A stretch of DNA of 20,705 bases from an uncultured Collinsella sp. (GTDB lineage Bacteria; Actinomycetota; Coriobacteriia; Coriobacteriales; Coriobacteriaceae). This document shows positions 14,615-20,705 of the stretch, piece after piece. The first letter of the stretch is position 1. Each line of letters begins with the position of its first letter. The notes beneath the pieces were generated by a model. It was given only the letters and a program-made list of their open reading frames with translations, was not told the origin of the DNA and ran no database searches. Made by a program: the position numbers and the translations under genes. The stretch covers positions 1 to 20,705 of the forward strand of contig UQIV01000032.1 of the NCBI GenBank assembly GCA_900541205.1, read 5' to 3'.

Positions 14615-14816
14615 AGCATGTAGATGCCGATGGCTCGGCTAAGAGACGGTGCATGCAGAGGCAAAGTCGCATTTGGCGTAGTCTTGAATCTCGACGGGTT
14701 TTTCTTTCTGATAATCCAATGGACCAAGGCCTCAAAATGTGGAGACAGGGACCTCTTGGCAAGGCTTCTACCTGCAGATATAAGCCATCAGCCTAAAACA
14801 TCCAAAACCGTCAAGC

Positions 14817-14848
14817 ATTTGGTCAGCGCCTGGACGGTATTTGGTCAG
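14817..14848. promoter_or_regulatory. Direct repeat upstream of the AbiEi-like gene
   Basis: ATTTGGTCAG occurs at 14817-14826 and 14839-14848, 22 bases apart (two helical turns), 56 bases before the start codon. A CCGTC/GACGG dyad overlaps it. AbiEi-type proteins are known to repress their own promoters, so this is a reasonable site, but the match is short. Confidence 0.35.
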
Positions 14849-14903
14849 ACTTCGCATGAAACCGTCTGGTACGTTTGCGCCGTTCCAAGAGTTGGGAGGC
14901 GAC

Positions 14904-15866
14904 ATGGGAAACATGACGGCGAATCAAAGACTTGCAAGTCACATTAAGGCGTGCGAACAGCAGATGAGCTGCGTGTACGCGCGCACGGCGGCGGAGGCAA
15001 AGCAGATTGAGCGGCGGGCGGGGGCGGGAAGTCTAGAGGCGGTCATGCCGGGGCTGTATGCGCGTCCGGAATACTGGTCCGAGCTCAAGTTTCGGCAGCG
15101 TTATCTGCATCGGGTGCGGGCGCTTGCGCAAAAGCACCCCGACTGGACATTTTGCTCCTATACGGCGGCTGTTATCTATGGCCTTTCGGTTTCGCATGCC
15201 AATTTGACGCACATCCATATCGCCGCGATGCCGGCCCAATCGACGACGCCGGGCTCTCAGGTCATTCGTCATCGCTATGCTCGTCAAACACGGGCCACCC
15301 AGATGGATATCGCCGTAACCGATATCGATCAAACGATTACGGATTGCTTGGTCGATGCATCGTTTGTCGAGGGACTGATCATCGCGGATTCGGCACTCCA
15401 TGAGCAACTTTTGTCGAAGGAGCATCTCGTTGAGACGGTCGATAAGCTTGGCCTGAATCGTCGCGGTGTTGTGATGGCGCGCAGGGTTGCGCGGTGTGCC
15501 GATGGCCTGTCGGAAAGCGGTGGCGAGTCCAAGGCACGTGCCCTGATGATCGAGCGCGGCTGGCAGATGCCGGAGCTGCAAGTTGAGCTGTTCGACCCGG
15601 TTGAGCCGGGACGGCCGTATCGCGTCGACTACTTGTGGCGCGTGGGCGACCAGCTGATTATCGGTGAGTTCGACGGATTCGTTAAAAGCGAGAAAGCGGC
15701 GGAGGAGGGCAAGCTCGCAAAGGCGCAGTTCGATGAGCGTCAGCGCGAGTCGAGGCTTTCGCTGCTTGATAACTGCAAGATCGTGCGCTTGTGCTGGGAT
15801 GATCTAAGGGATCCGACAAAGCTCGATCGCAAGCTCAAAGTCGCCGGCGTGCCGCGTGCGTGCTGA
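14904..15866 (+). CDS. AbiEi-like winged-helix protein with DUF559/PD-(D/E)XK-like C-terminal domain
   Basis: A 320-residue protein that I place with actinobacterial proteins annotated as type IV toxin-antitoxin AbiEi or DUF559 proteins. The N-terminal half has an AbiEi-like layout: a helical start, then VMPGLYARPEYW, and WTFCSYTAAVIYGL. The C-terminal part (about 215-310) looks like a Vsr/DUF559 nuclease fold, with SGGESKARALM, VDYLW (D242), IIGEFDGFVK (E255, D257, K261) and a final strand KIVRLCWDDL. Acidic and lysine residues in this pattern suggest an intact site, but nuclease activity is inferred. The start at 14904 follows GGGAGG by four bases. No AbiEii toxin gene is adjacent. Homologous repeats flank the gene on both sides. 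Confidence 0.7.
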   Translation: MGNMTANQRLASHIKACEQQMSCVYARTAAEAKQIERRAGAGSLEAVMPGLYARPEYWSELKFRQRYLHRVRALAQKHPDWTFCSYTAAVIYGLSVSHANLTHIHIAAMPAQSTTPGSQVIRHRYARQTRATQMDIAVTDIDQTITDCLVDASFVEGLIIADSALHEQLLSKEHLVETVDKLGLNRRGVVMARRVARCADGLSESGGESKARALMIERGWQMPELQVELFDPVEPGRPYRVDYLWRVGDQLIIGEFDGFVKSEKAAEEGKLAKAQFDERQRESRLSLLDNCKIVRLCWDDLRDPTKLDRKLKVAGVPRAC

Positions 15867-15889
15867 GGCAGTTGCAAGGCGTTTGGCTG

Positions 15890-16008
15890 CACGGGCGTGG
15901 AAAATCAGACGGACGAGCGTGGAAATCTGGACGTTTGTTGAATGAGCGTGGATAATCTCCCATTTTTGGCTCGTAAGGGGGCCCAAAGTGGGAGATTTTC
16001 CACACTCA
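15890..16008 (+). repeat. GAGCGTGGA-unit composite repeat, copy 2
   Basis: Same three-unit layout as the copy at 14489, with identical 22- and 29-base steps (GGGCGTGGA, GAGCGTGGA, GAGCGTGGA). The last unit starts a 20-bp palindrome (15943-15962 with 15989-16008) with two mismatches; the loop differs from copy 1 and no T-run follows. It starts 24 bases after the AbiEi-like stop, in the same orientation as copy 1, so the gene is bracketed by direct repeats. Confidence 0.78.
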
Positions 16009-16033
16009 TCTTGCGGGTGCGAAACAGCGGCGA

Positions 16034-16630
16034 TCAGGCGCTGACGATGTGGGGTAGCGGCAGGTCGTGGGCATCGGTGGGAACGTGGTCGACACGCTGT
16101 TCGTCAAAGGCGATGCCGACGATCTGGCATGTGGTCGAAAGCGTGGACAGGTAGCGGTCGTAGCAACCGCCGCCGTAGCCCAGGCGCGCGCCGGTTTGGT
16201 CGAAGGCCACGAGCGGCACGACGATCATGTCGAGAGCTTCGGCAGGCACGATAGGGAAGTGGTTGCTGTCGATGTCCGTGGCCGCAAAGGCCCGCGTGGG
16301 GCGGGCGATAAACGGAGCCGCGGACGCATCGTCGGCGGCAACTGCCCGCATACACATGCGCTGGCCACAAGCTGCGGCATCAATTGCCGAGAGCATGCAC
16401 GGATAAGCTACGCGCCAGCCGCGCGCGGCGGCTGCAGCGGCAAACGCGGCAGGGTCGACCTCGGAACCCATCGCGGTATAGACGGCAACGGTGTGCGGCG
16501 CCGCGGCATCCAAGCGATCCAACAGCTCAACAAGCCGCGCACAGATAACGGCGGACTTCGCCGCCCGCGCGTCCAAATCAAGAGCGTCGCGCCGGGCAAT
16601 CACCGCCCGGCGCAACTCAGCCTTGTCCAT
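16034..16630 (-). CDS. 5-formyltetrahydrofolate cyclo-ligase
   Basis: A 198-residue enzyme that converts 5-formyl-THF to 5,10-methenyl-THF with ATP, salvaging folate in the cytoplasm. The family hallmark LGYGGGCYDRYL near residues 157-168 binds the phosphates. The N-terminal KAELRRAVIARRDAL, the VAVYTAMGSEVDP strand and the late IVGIAFDEQRVDHVPTDAHDLPL match the family, including the conserved aspartates. The start at 16630 has an AGGGAG site; a longer TTG start at 16657 would begin inside a dispersed repeat and is less likely. hicB lies upstream on the same strand but is separated by a terminator hairpin. Confidence 0.93.
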   Translation of the reverse strand: MDKAELRRAVIARRDALDLDARAAKSAVICARLVELLDRLDAAAPHTVAVYTAMGSEVDPAAFAAAAAARGWRVAYPCMLSAIDAAACGQRMCMRAVAADDASAAPFIARPTRAFAATDIDSNHFPIVPAEALDMIVVPLVAFDQTGARLGYGGGCYDRYLSTLSTTCQIVGIAFDEQRVDHVPTDAHDLPLPHIVSA

Positions 16631-16649
16631 CCCGGCTCCCTCTCCCAAA

Positions 16650-16699
16650 CCTACCAAAAAGGGACAGGTTTATTCTGACAGGTTTTATCTGGGCAAACG
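16650..16699 (-). repeat. Dispersed intergenic repeat, copy B (CGTTTGCCCAGATAAAACCT type)
   Basis: Read on the minus strand it matches 6372-6421 at 44 of 50 positions. It starts at the base of the hicB terminator hairpin and ends 20 bases before the cyclo-ligase start, so it is also the leader of that gene. Copy B lacks the internal CCTACCAAAA arm of copy A; CCTGTC is repeated instead. Confidence 0.75.
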
Positions 16700-16739
16700 T
16701 CGAAGCCGCCACAAAGGCGCCCTGTGTGGCGGCTTCGAC
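16699..16739 (-). terminator. Terminator hairpin after hicB
   Basis: GTCGAAGCCGCCACA (16699-16713) and TGTGGCGGCTTCGAC (16725-16739) form a perfect 15-bp stem with an 11-base loop, 12 bases after the hicB stop. On the minus strand only a short gTTTg follows, which belongs to repeat copy B. Confidence 0.75.
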
Positions 16740-16751
16740 TCGACGTTGGCT

Positions 16752-17081
16752 TCACAGCGCCGCAGCGATCGCTTCAGTCACAAACTTATTGAGTGACTCA
16801 CCCTTCTTTGCCGCTGCCAGCGCTGCTTGCTTGTGGAGCTCAGAGCCCGTTCTTACGTTGAACGAGCCCTTAAAAGCCCGCTCGGGTTCCTTGCCCTTCT
16901 CGGCGCAAAACTCAAGGTAATCGTCGACGGCGTCGTGGAAGCATTGCTCCACTTCTTCAGCCGTGGAGCCTTCAAATACGATTGCATCCCTAATGCCGGC
17001 GACCATACCTGTTAGCACATGCTGTTCGGCATCGAACTCGACCGGGGCGAAATAACCCTTGTATGCCAAAACGTTACTCAT
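16752..17081 (-). CDS. hicB: HicB antitoxin
   Basis: A 109-residue antitoxin. The N-terminal partial RNase H-like HicB fold (about 1-65) reads VLAYKGYFAPVEFDAEQHVLTGMV and FHDAVDDYLEFC. The C-terminal part (about 71-109) is a ribbon-helix-helix of the CopG/Arc type: KGSFNVRTGSELHKQAALAAAKKGESLNKFVTEAI, with the strand FNVRT expected to contact DNA. It should neutralise HicA and repress the operon. The start at 17081 was chosen over an ATG at 17096 because GGAGG stands five bases before it. It overlaps hicA by eight bases, as usual for coupled toxin-antitoxin genes. Confidence 0.93.
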   Translation of the reverse strand: MSNVLAYKGYFAPVEFDAEQHVLTGMVAGIRDAIVFEGSTAEEVEQCFHDAVDDYLEFCAEKGKEPERAFKGSFNVRTGSELHKQAALAAAKKGESLNKFVTEAIAAAL

Positions 17082-17337
17082 GACTACCTCCGACATCTTG
17101 CAGAAAGCGAACGATGTTTCGAATGGTCCCCGCTGTCAATTCGTCAGATGGATGAGGCGCGTGCATTACGAACATCCTGCCATCTGATGGCCTGTAGAAG
17201 CGAACGCGCGATCCGGATGTCTTGCCTTTGCTGTCCATTTCAAAGCCATATGAAGCCATAACTTTAAGAAAGTCAGCAAATCTATACGTTGAAGGACAGC
17301 TAAGCAGCTGGGCGATGAGTTTATCGGATCGAGTCAT
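17074..17337 (-). CDS. hicA: HicA toxin (mRNA interferase family)
   Basis: An 87-residue toxin with a double-stranded-RNA-binding-like fold; HicA proteins cleave mRNA. The pattern GSRVRFYRPSDGRMFVMHAPHPSDELTAGTIRNIVRFL is recognisable. In classical HicA the catalytic His lies in a GSxH or GSHH motif; here that segment is GSRV (R44), while the second motif keeps H59 and H62 (MHAPHP). I recall a large HicA subgroup with this GSRVxF form, so this need not mean inactivation. It precedes hicB and is transcribed from a promoter at about 17361-17389. The ribosome site (gtgagg) is modest. Confidence 0.9.
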   Translation of the reverse strand: MTRSDKLIAQLLSCPSTYRFADFLKVMASYGFEMDSKGKTSGSRVRFYRPSDGRMFVMHAPHPSDELTAGTIRNIVRFLQDVGGSHE

Positions 17338-17351
17338 CCCGCCTCACATTC

Positions 17352-17389
17352 TGCAACTATATTCTAGTTGCAATTTCAGTTCGATGCAA
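17352..17389 (-). promoter_or_regulatory. hicAB promoter with palindromic operator
   Basis: TGCAACTA (17352-17359) and TAGTTGCA (17365-17372) form a perfect 8-bp inverted repeat with a five-base spacer. On the minus strand the palindrome overlaps a -10 TAGAAT (17366-17361), which is 17 bases from a weak -35 TTGCAT (17389-17384). The site ends 15 bases before hicA. The ribbon-helix-helix domain of HicB is the expected ligand, giving autoregulation. Confidence 0.7.
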
Positions 17390-17399
17390 GCACCTCTAC

Positions 17400-17432
17400 T
17401 ATAGAACATGTGTGTGTATAGAACAAGTGTTC
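17400..17432. promoter_or_regulatory. Direct repeat and LexA-box-like palindrome upstream of hicAB
   Basis: TATAGAACATGTG (17400-17412) and TATAGAACAAGTG (17417-17429) differ at one of 13 positions. The second runs into GAACAAGTGTTC (17421-17432), a GAAC-N4-GTTC palindrome like the Gram-positive/actinobacterial SOS box. It lies about 11 bases outside the -35 of hicAB, so direct LexA repression is uncertain. Confidence 0.35.
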
Positions 17433-17500
17433 GAATCGCCACTGAGAAAGGGGACAGGCACCTTTGTGGTGGTCTGTGCTGTGATGGGCGTCTGCGGCGG

Positions 17501-17641
17501 TTTGTCTCGATCTATAACAGTAACTCGGCAAAATTGGACTTAGATGTTACAGATTGAGACAAAGAGCTGGTGCCGTTCGGGAACGTCTCGATCTGTAACA
17601 TCTGGAGCCGATATTGCCGTCTAGATGTTACAGATCGAGAC
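17501..17641. repeat. Four-arm inverted-repeat array (GTCTCGATCTGTAACATCT type)
   Basis: Four copies of one ~19-base sequence alternate in orientation. Arm 1 at 17501-17519 (TTTGTCTCGATCTATAACA) pairs with arm 2 at 17545-17563 at 17 of 19 positions. Arm 3 at 17585-17603 (GTCTCGATCTGTAACATCT) pairs perfectly with arm 4 at 17623-17641. Arm 1 can also pair with arm 4, so two hairpins or one large nested structure are possible. It fills much of the 389-base gap between hicA and the peptidase (17338-17726). That gap also has an AAAGG/CCTTT dyad with GGGACAGG near 17447-17465. I see no gene in it. Confidence 0.75.
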
Positions 17642-17680
17642 AAACCACCGCGGTGGGCTGCGCCGCCTCGCCCAAGCCGC

Positions 17681-17722
17681 AAAAAAGGTAGATTTCCGGG
17701 CATGTCCCAAAAATCTACCTTT
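17681..17722 (-). terminator. Terminator of the M16 peptidase gene (GTAGATTTTTGGG-type hairpin, copy 2)
   Basis: AAAGGTAGATTT (17684-17695) pairs exactly with AAATCTACCTTT (17711-17722), with an inner GGG/CCC helix. On the minus strand the stem ends in six Ts (17686-17681). It starts five bases after the peptidase stop. Its core GTAGATTTTTGGG recurs at 13377. Confidence 0.8.
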
Positions 17723-17726
17723 GTGG

Positions 17727-20705
17727 TTAGCCCAGCAGGTCGACGACGTTAAAGCCGGCGTTGCTCTTGGCGATGACGTCGCGGCCGCCAAAGACACAGG
17801 TTGGCGACGCGGCTGCGATGCGCGTCACATCGGCGCCGAGCGAGCGCAGCTCAGCGGGTGTGGCCGCGAGCATCTGGGCGCGACGCTCCTCGCGTGCGTG
17901 CGGATCGAGCCCGGCCAGGTAGGTCGTGTTGCGGCGCTTGGTGAGCGCATAGGGCTTCACCGGCGCGTCCATGCCGCTCACGCAGCTCACGATAAAGCCC
18001 TCAAAGGCGGCCTCGTCGGGCTCAAAGCTGCCGAGCCATTCGCCTGCGCGCGCCACGCGCTCAATCGAGGGGTCGATTGCCGGGTCGCGGTAGGTGTAGA
18101 ACGCCGCCTGACGCTCGCCGGCAGCGCGGAATCCGCAGCCGTACGCACCGCCTTTCACGCGAATCTCGTTCCACAGGTAGTCGTAGGAGAGTGCGTTGGC
18201 GGCAACCGCCCAGGCGCCCGTCACGTTAATGTCCAGGCGACGCGGGTCGCACGCGCTTGCCGCAAAGCAGATGTCGCTGGGGATGACAAAAGCCTCGTGG
18301 CGGTCGCGCGGCGTCGGCACCACGAGCGCGTCGCGGCCGGCATCGTCGCCGCCGCCAGCGTCCAGCCCCAGGTCGCCCGCGGCGGCCCAGTACGTGTTAA
18401 AGTCCTCATCGCTGCCGGTAAAGCTCGCCAGGCAGCCGTCGGCCACAAAGATGCGGCCTGTCAGCTCGGCAAGCTTGGCACGCAGGCCGTCCAGGCGCTC
18501 GTCAAAGTGGTCGAGCAGATCGCGCAGGAACAAGTAGAAGTCCACGCCCGAAAGCTGCTCGCGCACTACGGCCGAAGGTGAGCTGTAGCTCATCGCGCGA
18601 CCGAGTGCCGCCGAGTGACCGTTGTTGATAAAGCCCTGCTCAAGCCCAATGCGAATCTGTGTGAGCACGTCGCGCACGCGGTCGGCATCGGCATCGAGCA
18701 AAAGCGTGCTCGACCACACCTCGCGCGGCAGGCTCGCCAGCGCATCGATCTTCTCGGACAGGGCTCCGGCGCTCACCAGCAGATAGGGGCGCACGCCGTC
18801 CACGTCGGGCTGGGTCATGACCTCGGTCGTAAAGCTCAAAAAGCCCAGCTTGCCGGCGAGCAAGTTATCGAGTTCCTCGGCCGAGTGCTCGCTCGTGGGC
18901 AGCTGTTTGAGCAGGCGGCAGAGCAGCGTCACATAGGGCAGGTCCTCAAACGCGACGCAGCTCAGGTCGAAATACTGCATGGCGTAGGCCAGGCGGTTGG
19001 TGGGGATGCCGTGGCGCAGGCAGGGGATCGGCGCAGTCGTGTCCACGACCAGCGGCGGCTCGGGGCGCGCCTCGCCAATGTCGGACACGCGCAGGCGCGG
19101 CAGCGTGGCCTTGGCCTCGGGCGTGTCTTCTGCCTCCTGCGCGGCACGCAGCGCAGCCGTGCGCTCGACCACGGCCGCCAGCTCGGCATCGGTCATGGCG
19201 TCGCGCTTGGCAGCCAGCTCGGCAGCTTCGGCGCCCTCCGAACCCTCAGCGGCGTCCACCGGCACCAGCTCGACCAGCGCCATGTGGTCGTTCTCCAGCA
19301 CGAGATCGCGCAGCAGGTCCTCAAAGTAGCTGCCGTCCAGCTCGCCGCGCAGCTCCTCGTACACCGGGCCGTACTTGAGCGCCAGCGTCGCGGCGTCGTC
19401 ATCGTAGAGCCAGGTGCTCAGCGCGTCGCACGCAATGGCCACGCCGTCGGCGATGCCATAGTCGCGCTGGCGCAGGTCGTACTCGTTGCTGCTGATGATG
19501 GCTTCCAGGCGCTCGCGCGGAACGCCGTGCTCGCACAGGTCGCGGCAGGCGTCCTGGAACACGCGACGTAGCTCGCGCGCCACACCGGGCTGCGCGTTCT
19601 GCAGCATGATGAGCTCGTAGGGCTGCAGGCTCTCGGCCGCGGTGTAGCTCACCACGTTGCCGCCCAGGTCGGCGGCCAGAATGGCCTTCTTAACCGGTGC
19701 CTCGTTGGAGCCCAGCAGCGCCTCGAACAGGATGTCCGCCGCGATCGTGCGCTTGCGGTCGAGCGCGCTGCCCAGCACCAGGCCCAGGCCTACCAGGGCG
19801 TTCTCGGGCGTGGTGGCCATCTCGACGCGCTTATACTCGCAGGTCACAGGCTCCTGCACGTCCAGCGGATTGGGCGCCAGCGCGGACGGGTCCTCGCCGG
19901 CAGCAACGGCGGCGTCCATGCGGCGGCTCGCGGCACTCGACTGCGACAGATAGCGCTCGTCCAAAAAGGCCAGGGCGCGGTCCACGTTCAGGTCGCCGTA
20001 GAGCGTGATGTAGGAGTTGGAAGGATTGTAGTGGCGCGCGTGCGTATCCAGGAACTGCTCGTAGGTGAGCGCAGGGATCGCGCGCGGGTCGCCGCCACTC
20101 TCGTGCGCATAGGCGGTGTCGGGATAGAGCGCGGCGTTGACGGCATCGTCCAGCACGCTCATGGGGTCGGACAGCGCGCCCTTCATCTCGTTGAACACCA
20201 CGCCGTTATAGCGCAGCGTGCCCTCGCGCAGGCTCGCGGAGCTGGCGTCGCCCTCGCCTTCGGTGCCCTCCGGCAGGTCCAGCTCGTAGTGCCAGCCCTC
20301 CTGCTCAAAAATGGTGGGCTTGGTATAGATGGCCGGGTTGAACACCGCGTCCAGGTACACGTCCATCAGGTTGTACAGGTCCTGCTCGTTGGTGGTGGCA
20401 ACGGGGTAGATGGTTTTGTCGGGGTAGGTCATGGCGTTGAGGAACGTCTGCATGGAGCTCTTGATCAGGTCGACAAACGGCTCCTTGACGGGAAACTTGG
20501 CCGATCCGCACAGCACCGAGTGCTCAAGAATATGGAACACGCCGGTGGAATCGGCCGGCGGCGTCTTAAAGCCAATGGCAAAGGCCTTGTTTTCGTCGTC
20601 GCATGCTAGGTACAGCAGGCGAGCGCCCGAGGCGGTGTGGCGCAGCACGTAGGCGTCCGAGTCGAGCTCGGGCACGGTCTCGCAGCGCTCGACGGCAAAG
20701 CCGTG
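17727..20705 (-). CDS. M16C zinc metallopeptidase, PreP-like (5' end outside window)
   Basis: About 990 residues of a presequence-protease/PreP-type peptidase that degrades short peptides in a closed chamber made of two halves. The inverted zinc motif HxxEH is in FHILEHSVLCGS (codons 20534-20520), followed by FPVKEPFVDLIKSSMQTFLNAMTYPDKTIYPV and DLYNLMDVYLDAVFNP, which should supply the third zinc ligand. GVVFNEMKGALSDP is also typical. An Ala/Glu-rich helical linker near the middle (about 19100-19250) joins the two halves. A GTG at 20675 could be taken as the start, but the frame stays open to the window edge and HGFAVERCETVPEL is family-like, so the true start is a little beyond. It ends just before a terminator. 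Confidence 0.93.
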   Translation of the reverse strand, partial: HGFAVERCETVPELDSDAYVLRHTASGARLLYLACDDENKAFAIGFKTPPADSTGVFHILEHSVLCGSAKFPVKEPFVDLIKSSMQTFLNAMTYPDKTIYPVATTNEQDLYNLMDVYLDAVFNPAIYTKPTIFEQEGWHYELDLPEGTEGEGDASSASLREGTLRYNGVVFNEMKGALSDPMSVLDDAVNAALYPDTAYAHESGGDPRAIPALTYEQFLDTHARHYNPSNSYITLYGDLNVDRALAFLDERYLSQSSAASRRMDAAVAAGEDPSALAPNPLDVQEPVTCEYKRVEMATTPENALVGLGLVLGSALDRKRTIAADILFEALLGSNEAPVKKAILAADLGGNVVSYTAAESLQPYELIMLQNAQPGVARELRRVFQDACRDLCEHGVPRERLEAIISSNEYDLRQRDYGIADGVAIACDALSTWLYDDDAATLALKYGPVYEELRGELDGSYFEDLLRDLVLENDHMALVELVPVDAAEGSEGAEAAELAAKRDAMTDAELAAVVERTAALRAAQEAEDTPEAKATLPRLRVSDIGEARPEPPLVVDTTAPIPCLRHGIPTNRLAYAMQYFDLSCVAFEDLPYVTLLCRLLKQLPTSEHSAEELDNLLAGKLGFLSFTTEVMTQPDVDGVRPYLLVSAGALSEKIDALASLPREVWSSTLLLDADADRVRDVLTQIRIGLEQGFINNGHSAALGRAMSYSSPSAVVREQLSGVDFYLFLRDLLDHFDERLDGLRAKLAELTGRIFVADGCLASFTGSDEDFNTYWAAAGDLGLDAGGGDDAGRDALVVPTPRDRHEAFVIPSDICFAASACDPRRLDINVTGAWAVAANALSYDYLWNEIRVKGGAYGCGFRAAGERQAAFYTYRDPAIDPSIERVARAGEWLGSFEPDEAAFEGFIVSCVSGMDAPVKPYALTKRRNTTYLAGLDPHAREERRAQMLAATPAELRSLGADVTRIAAASPTCVFGGRDVIAKSNAGFNVVDLLG

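Noticed and set aside
14518..14796. 92-codon frame in the metA to AbiEi-like gap
   Set aside because: It begins in the repeat and terminator, has no ribosome site and resembles nothing known.
15890..16008. GAGCGTGGA repeats as a CRISPR array
   Set aside because: Only three units, unequal 22/29-base steps, no conserved repeat of 25 bases or more, and no cas genes.
16631..16657. Upstream TTG start for the cyclo-ligase
   Set aside because: It would start inside the dispersed repeat and add nine residues not expected in the family; the ATG at 16630 has a good ribosome site.
17501..17641. Insertion sequence ends flanking the four-arm array
   Set aside because: No transposase gene or target duplication is visible; 141 bases can only be a non-coding element.
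17625..18581. Plus-strand frame opposite the end of the M16 peptidase
   Set aside because: Starts inside the inverted-repeat array and has low-complexity Ala/Val/Arg composition; the peptidase frame is clearly the real one.

Overview
The window looks like a chromosomal segment of a GC-rich gut actinobacterium of the Coriobacteriia, most likely Collinsella or a close relative. This is an inference from overall gene content, GC-rich coding sequence with strong GAAAGGAG-type ribosome sites, and many short palindromic intergenic repeats. No rRNA, tRNA, CRISPR array or complete insertion sequence was recognised.

Left part (1-11450): after the tail of a probable membrane transporter comes a mannose-family PTS operon (fused EIIA-EIIB, EIIC, EIID). 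It is followed by a SIS-domain sugar-phosphate deglycase of the FrlB/FraB/GfrF type, a HAD phosphatase/phosphomutase, a YitT-family membrane protein and a HutC-type GntR regulator. After recQ come a second GntR/HutC regulator, 2 bases behind the recQ stop, and a second FrlB-type deglycase. PTS uptake phosphorylates the substrate, and the deglycases would split a phosphorylated Amadori product (fructoselysine or glucoselysine type) into sugar phosphate and amino compound. The locus therefore reads as a split Amadori-product utilisation system with two regulators and two deglycases. A 13-bp ACGT-N5-ACGT motif lies both in the PTS promoter and upstream of the first regulator. A different motif, ATAGAACAACATRGAAC, occurs twice in front of the second deglycase.

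Middle part (11500-14440): a cyclase/kynurenine formamidase-like hydrolase, an L-2-hydroxyacid (lactate/hydroxyisocaproate-type) dehydrogenase on the minus strand, and MetA, a homoserine O-acyltransferase with the glutamate that marks acetyl-CoA users.

Right part (14440-20705): an AbiEi-like/DUF559-like protein bracketed by two homologous ~120-bp composite repeats, then 5-formyltetrahydrofolate cyclo-ligase, a HicAB toxin-antitoxin pair with a palindromic operator, a four-armed inverted-repeat array, and most of a PreP-like M16 metallopeptidase that runs off the right edge.

The least explained material is intergenic. At least five families of palindromic or repeated elements occur: a GAGCGTGGA-unit family (three loci), a CGTTTGCCCAGATAAAACCT element behind terminators (two loci), a GTAGATTTTTGGG hairpin (two loci), an AAGTGAGTAGAC element with 17-bp terminal inverted repeats (one full copy and one partial), and the GTCTCGATCTGTAACATCT four-arm array (one locus).
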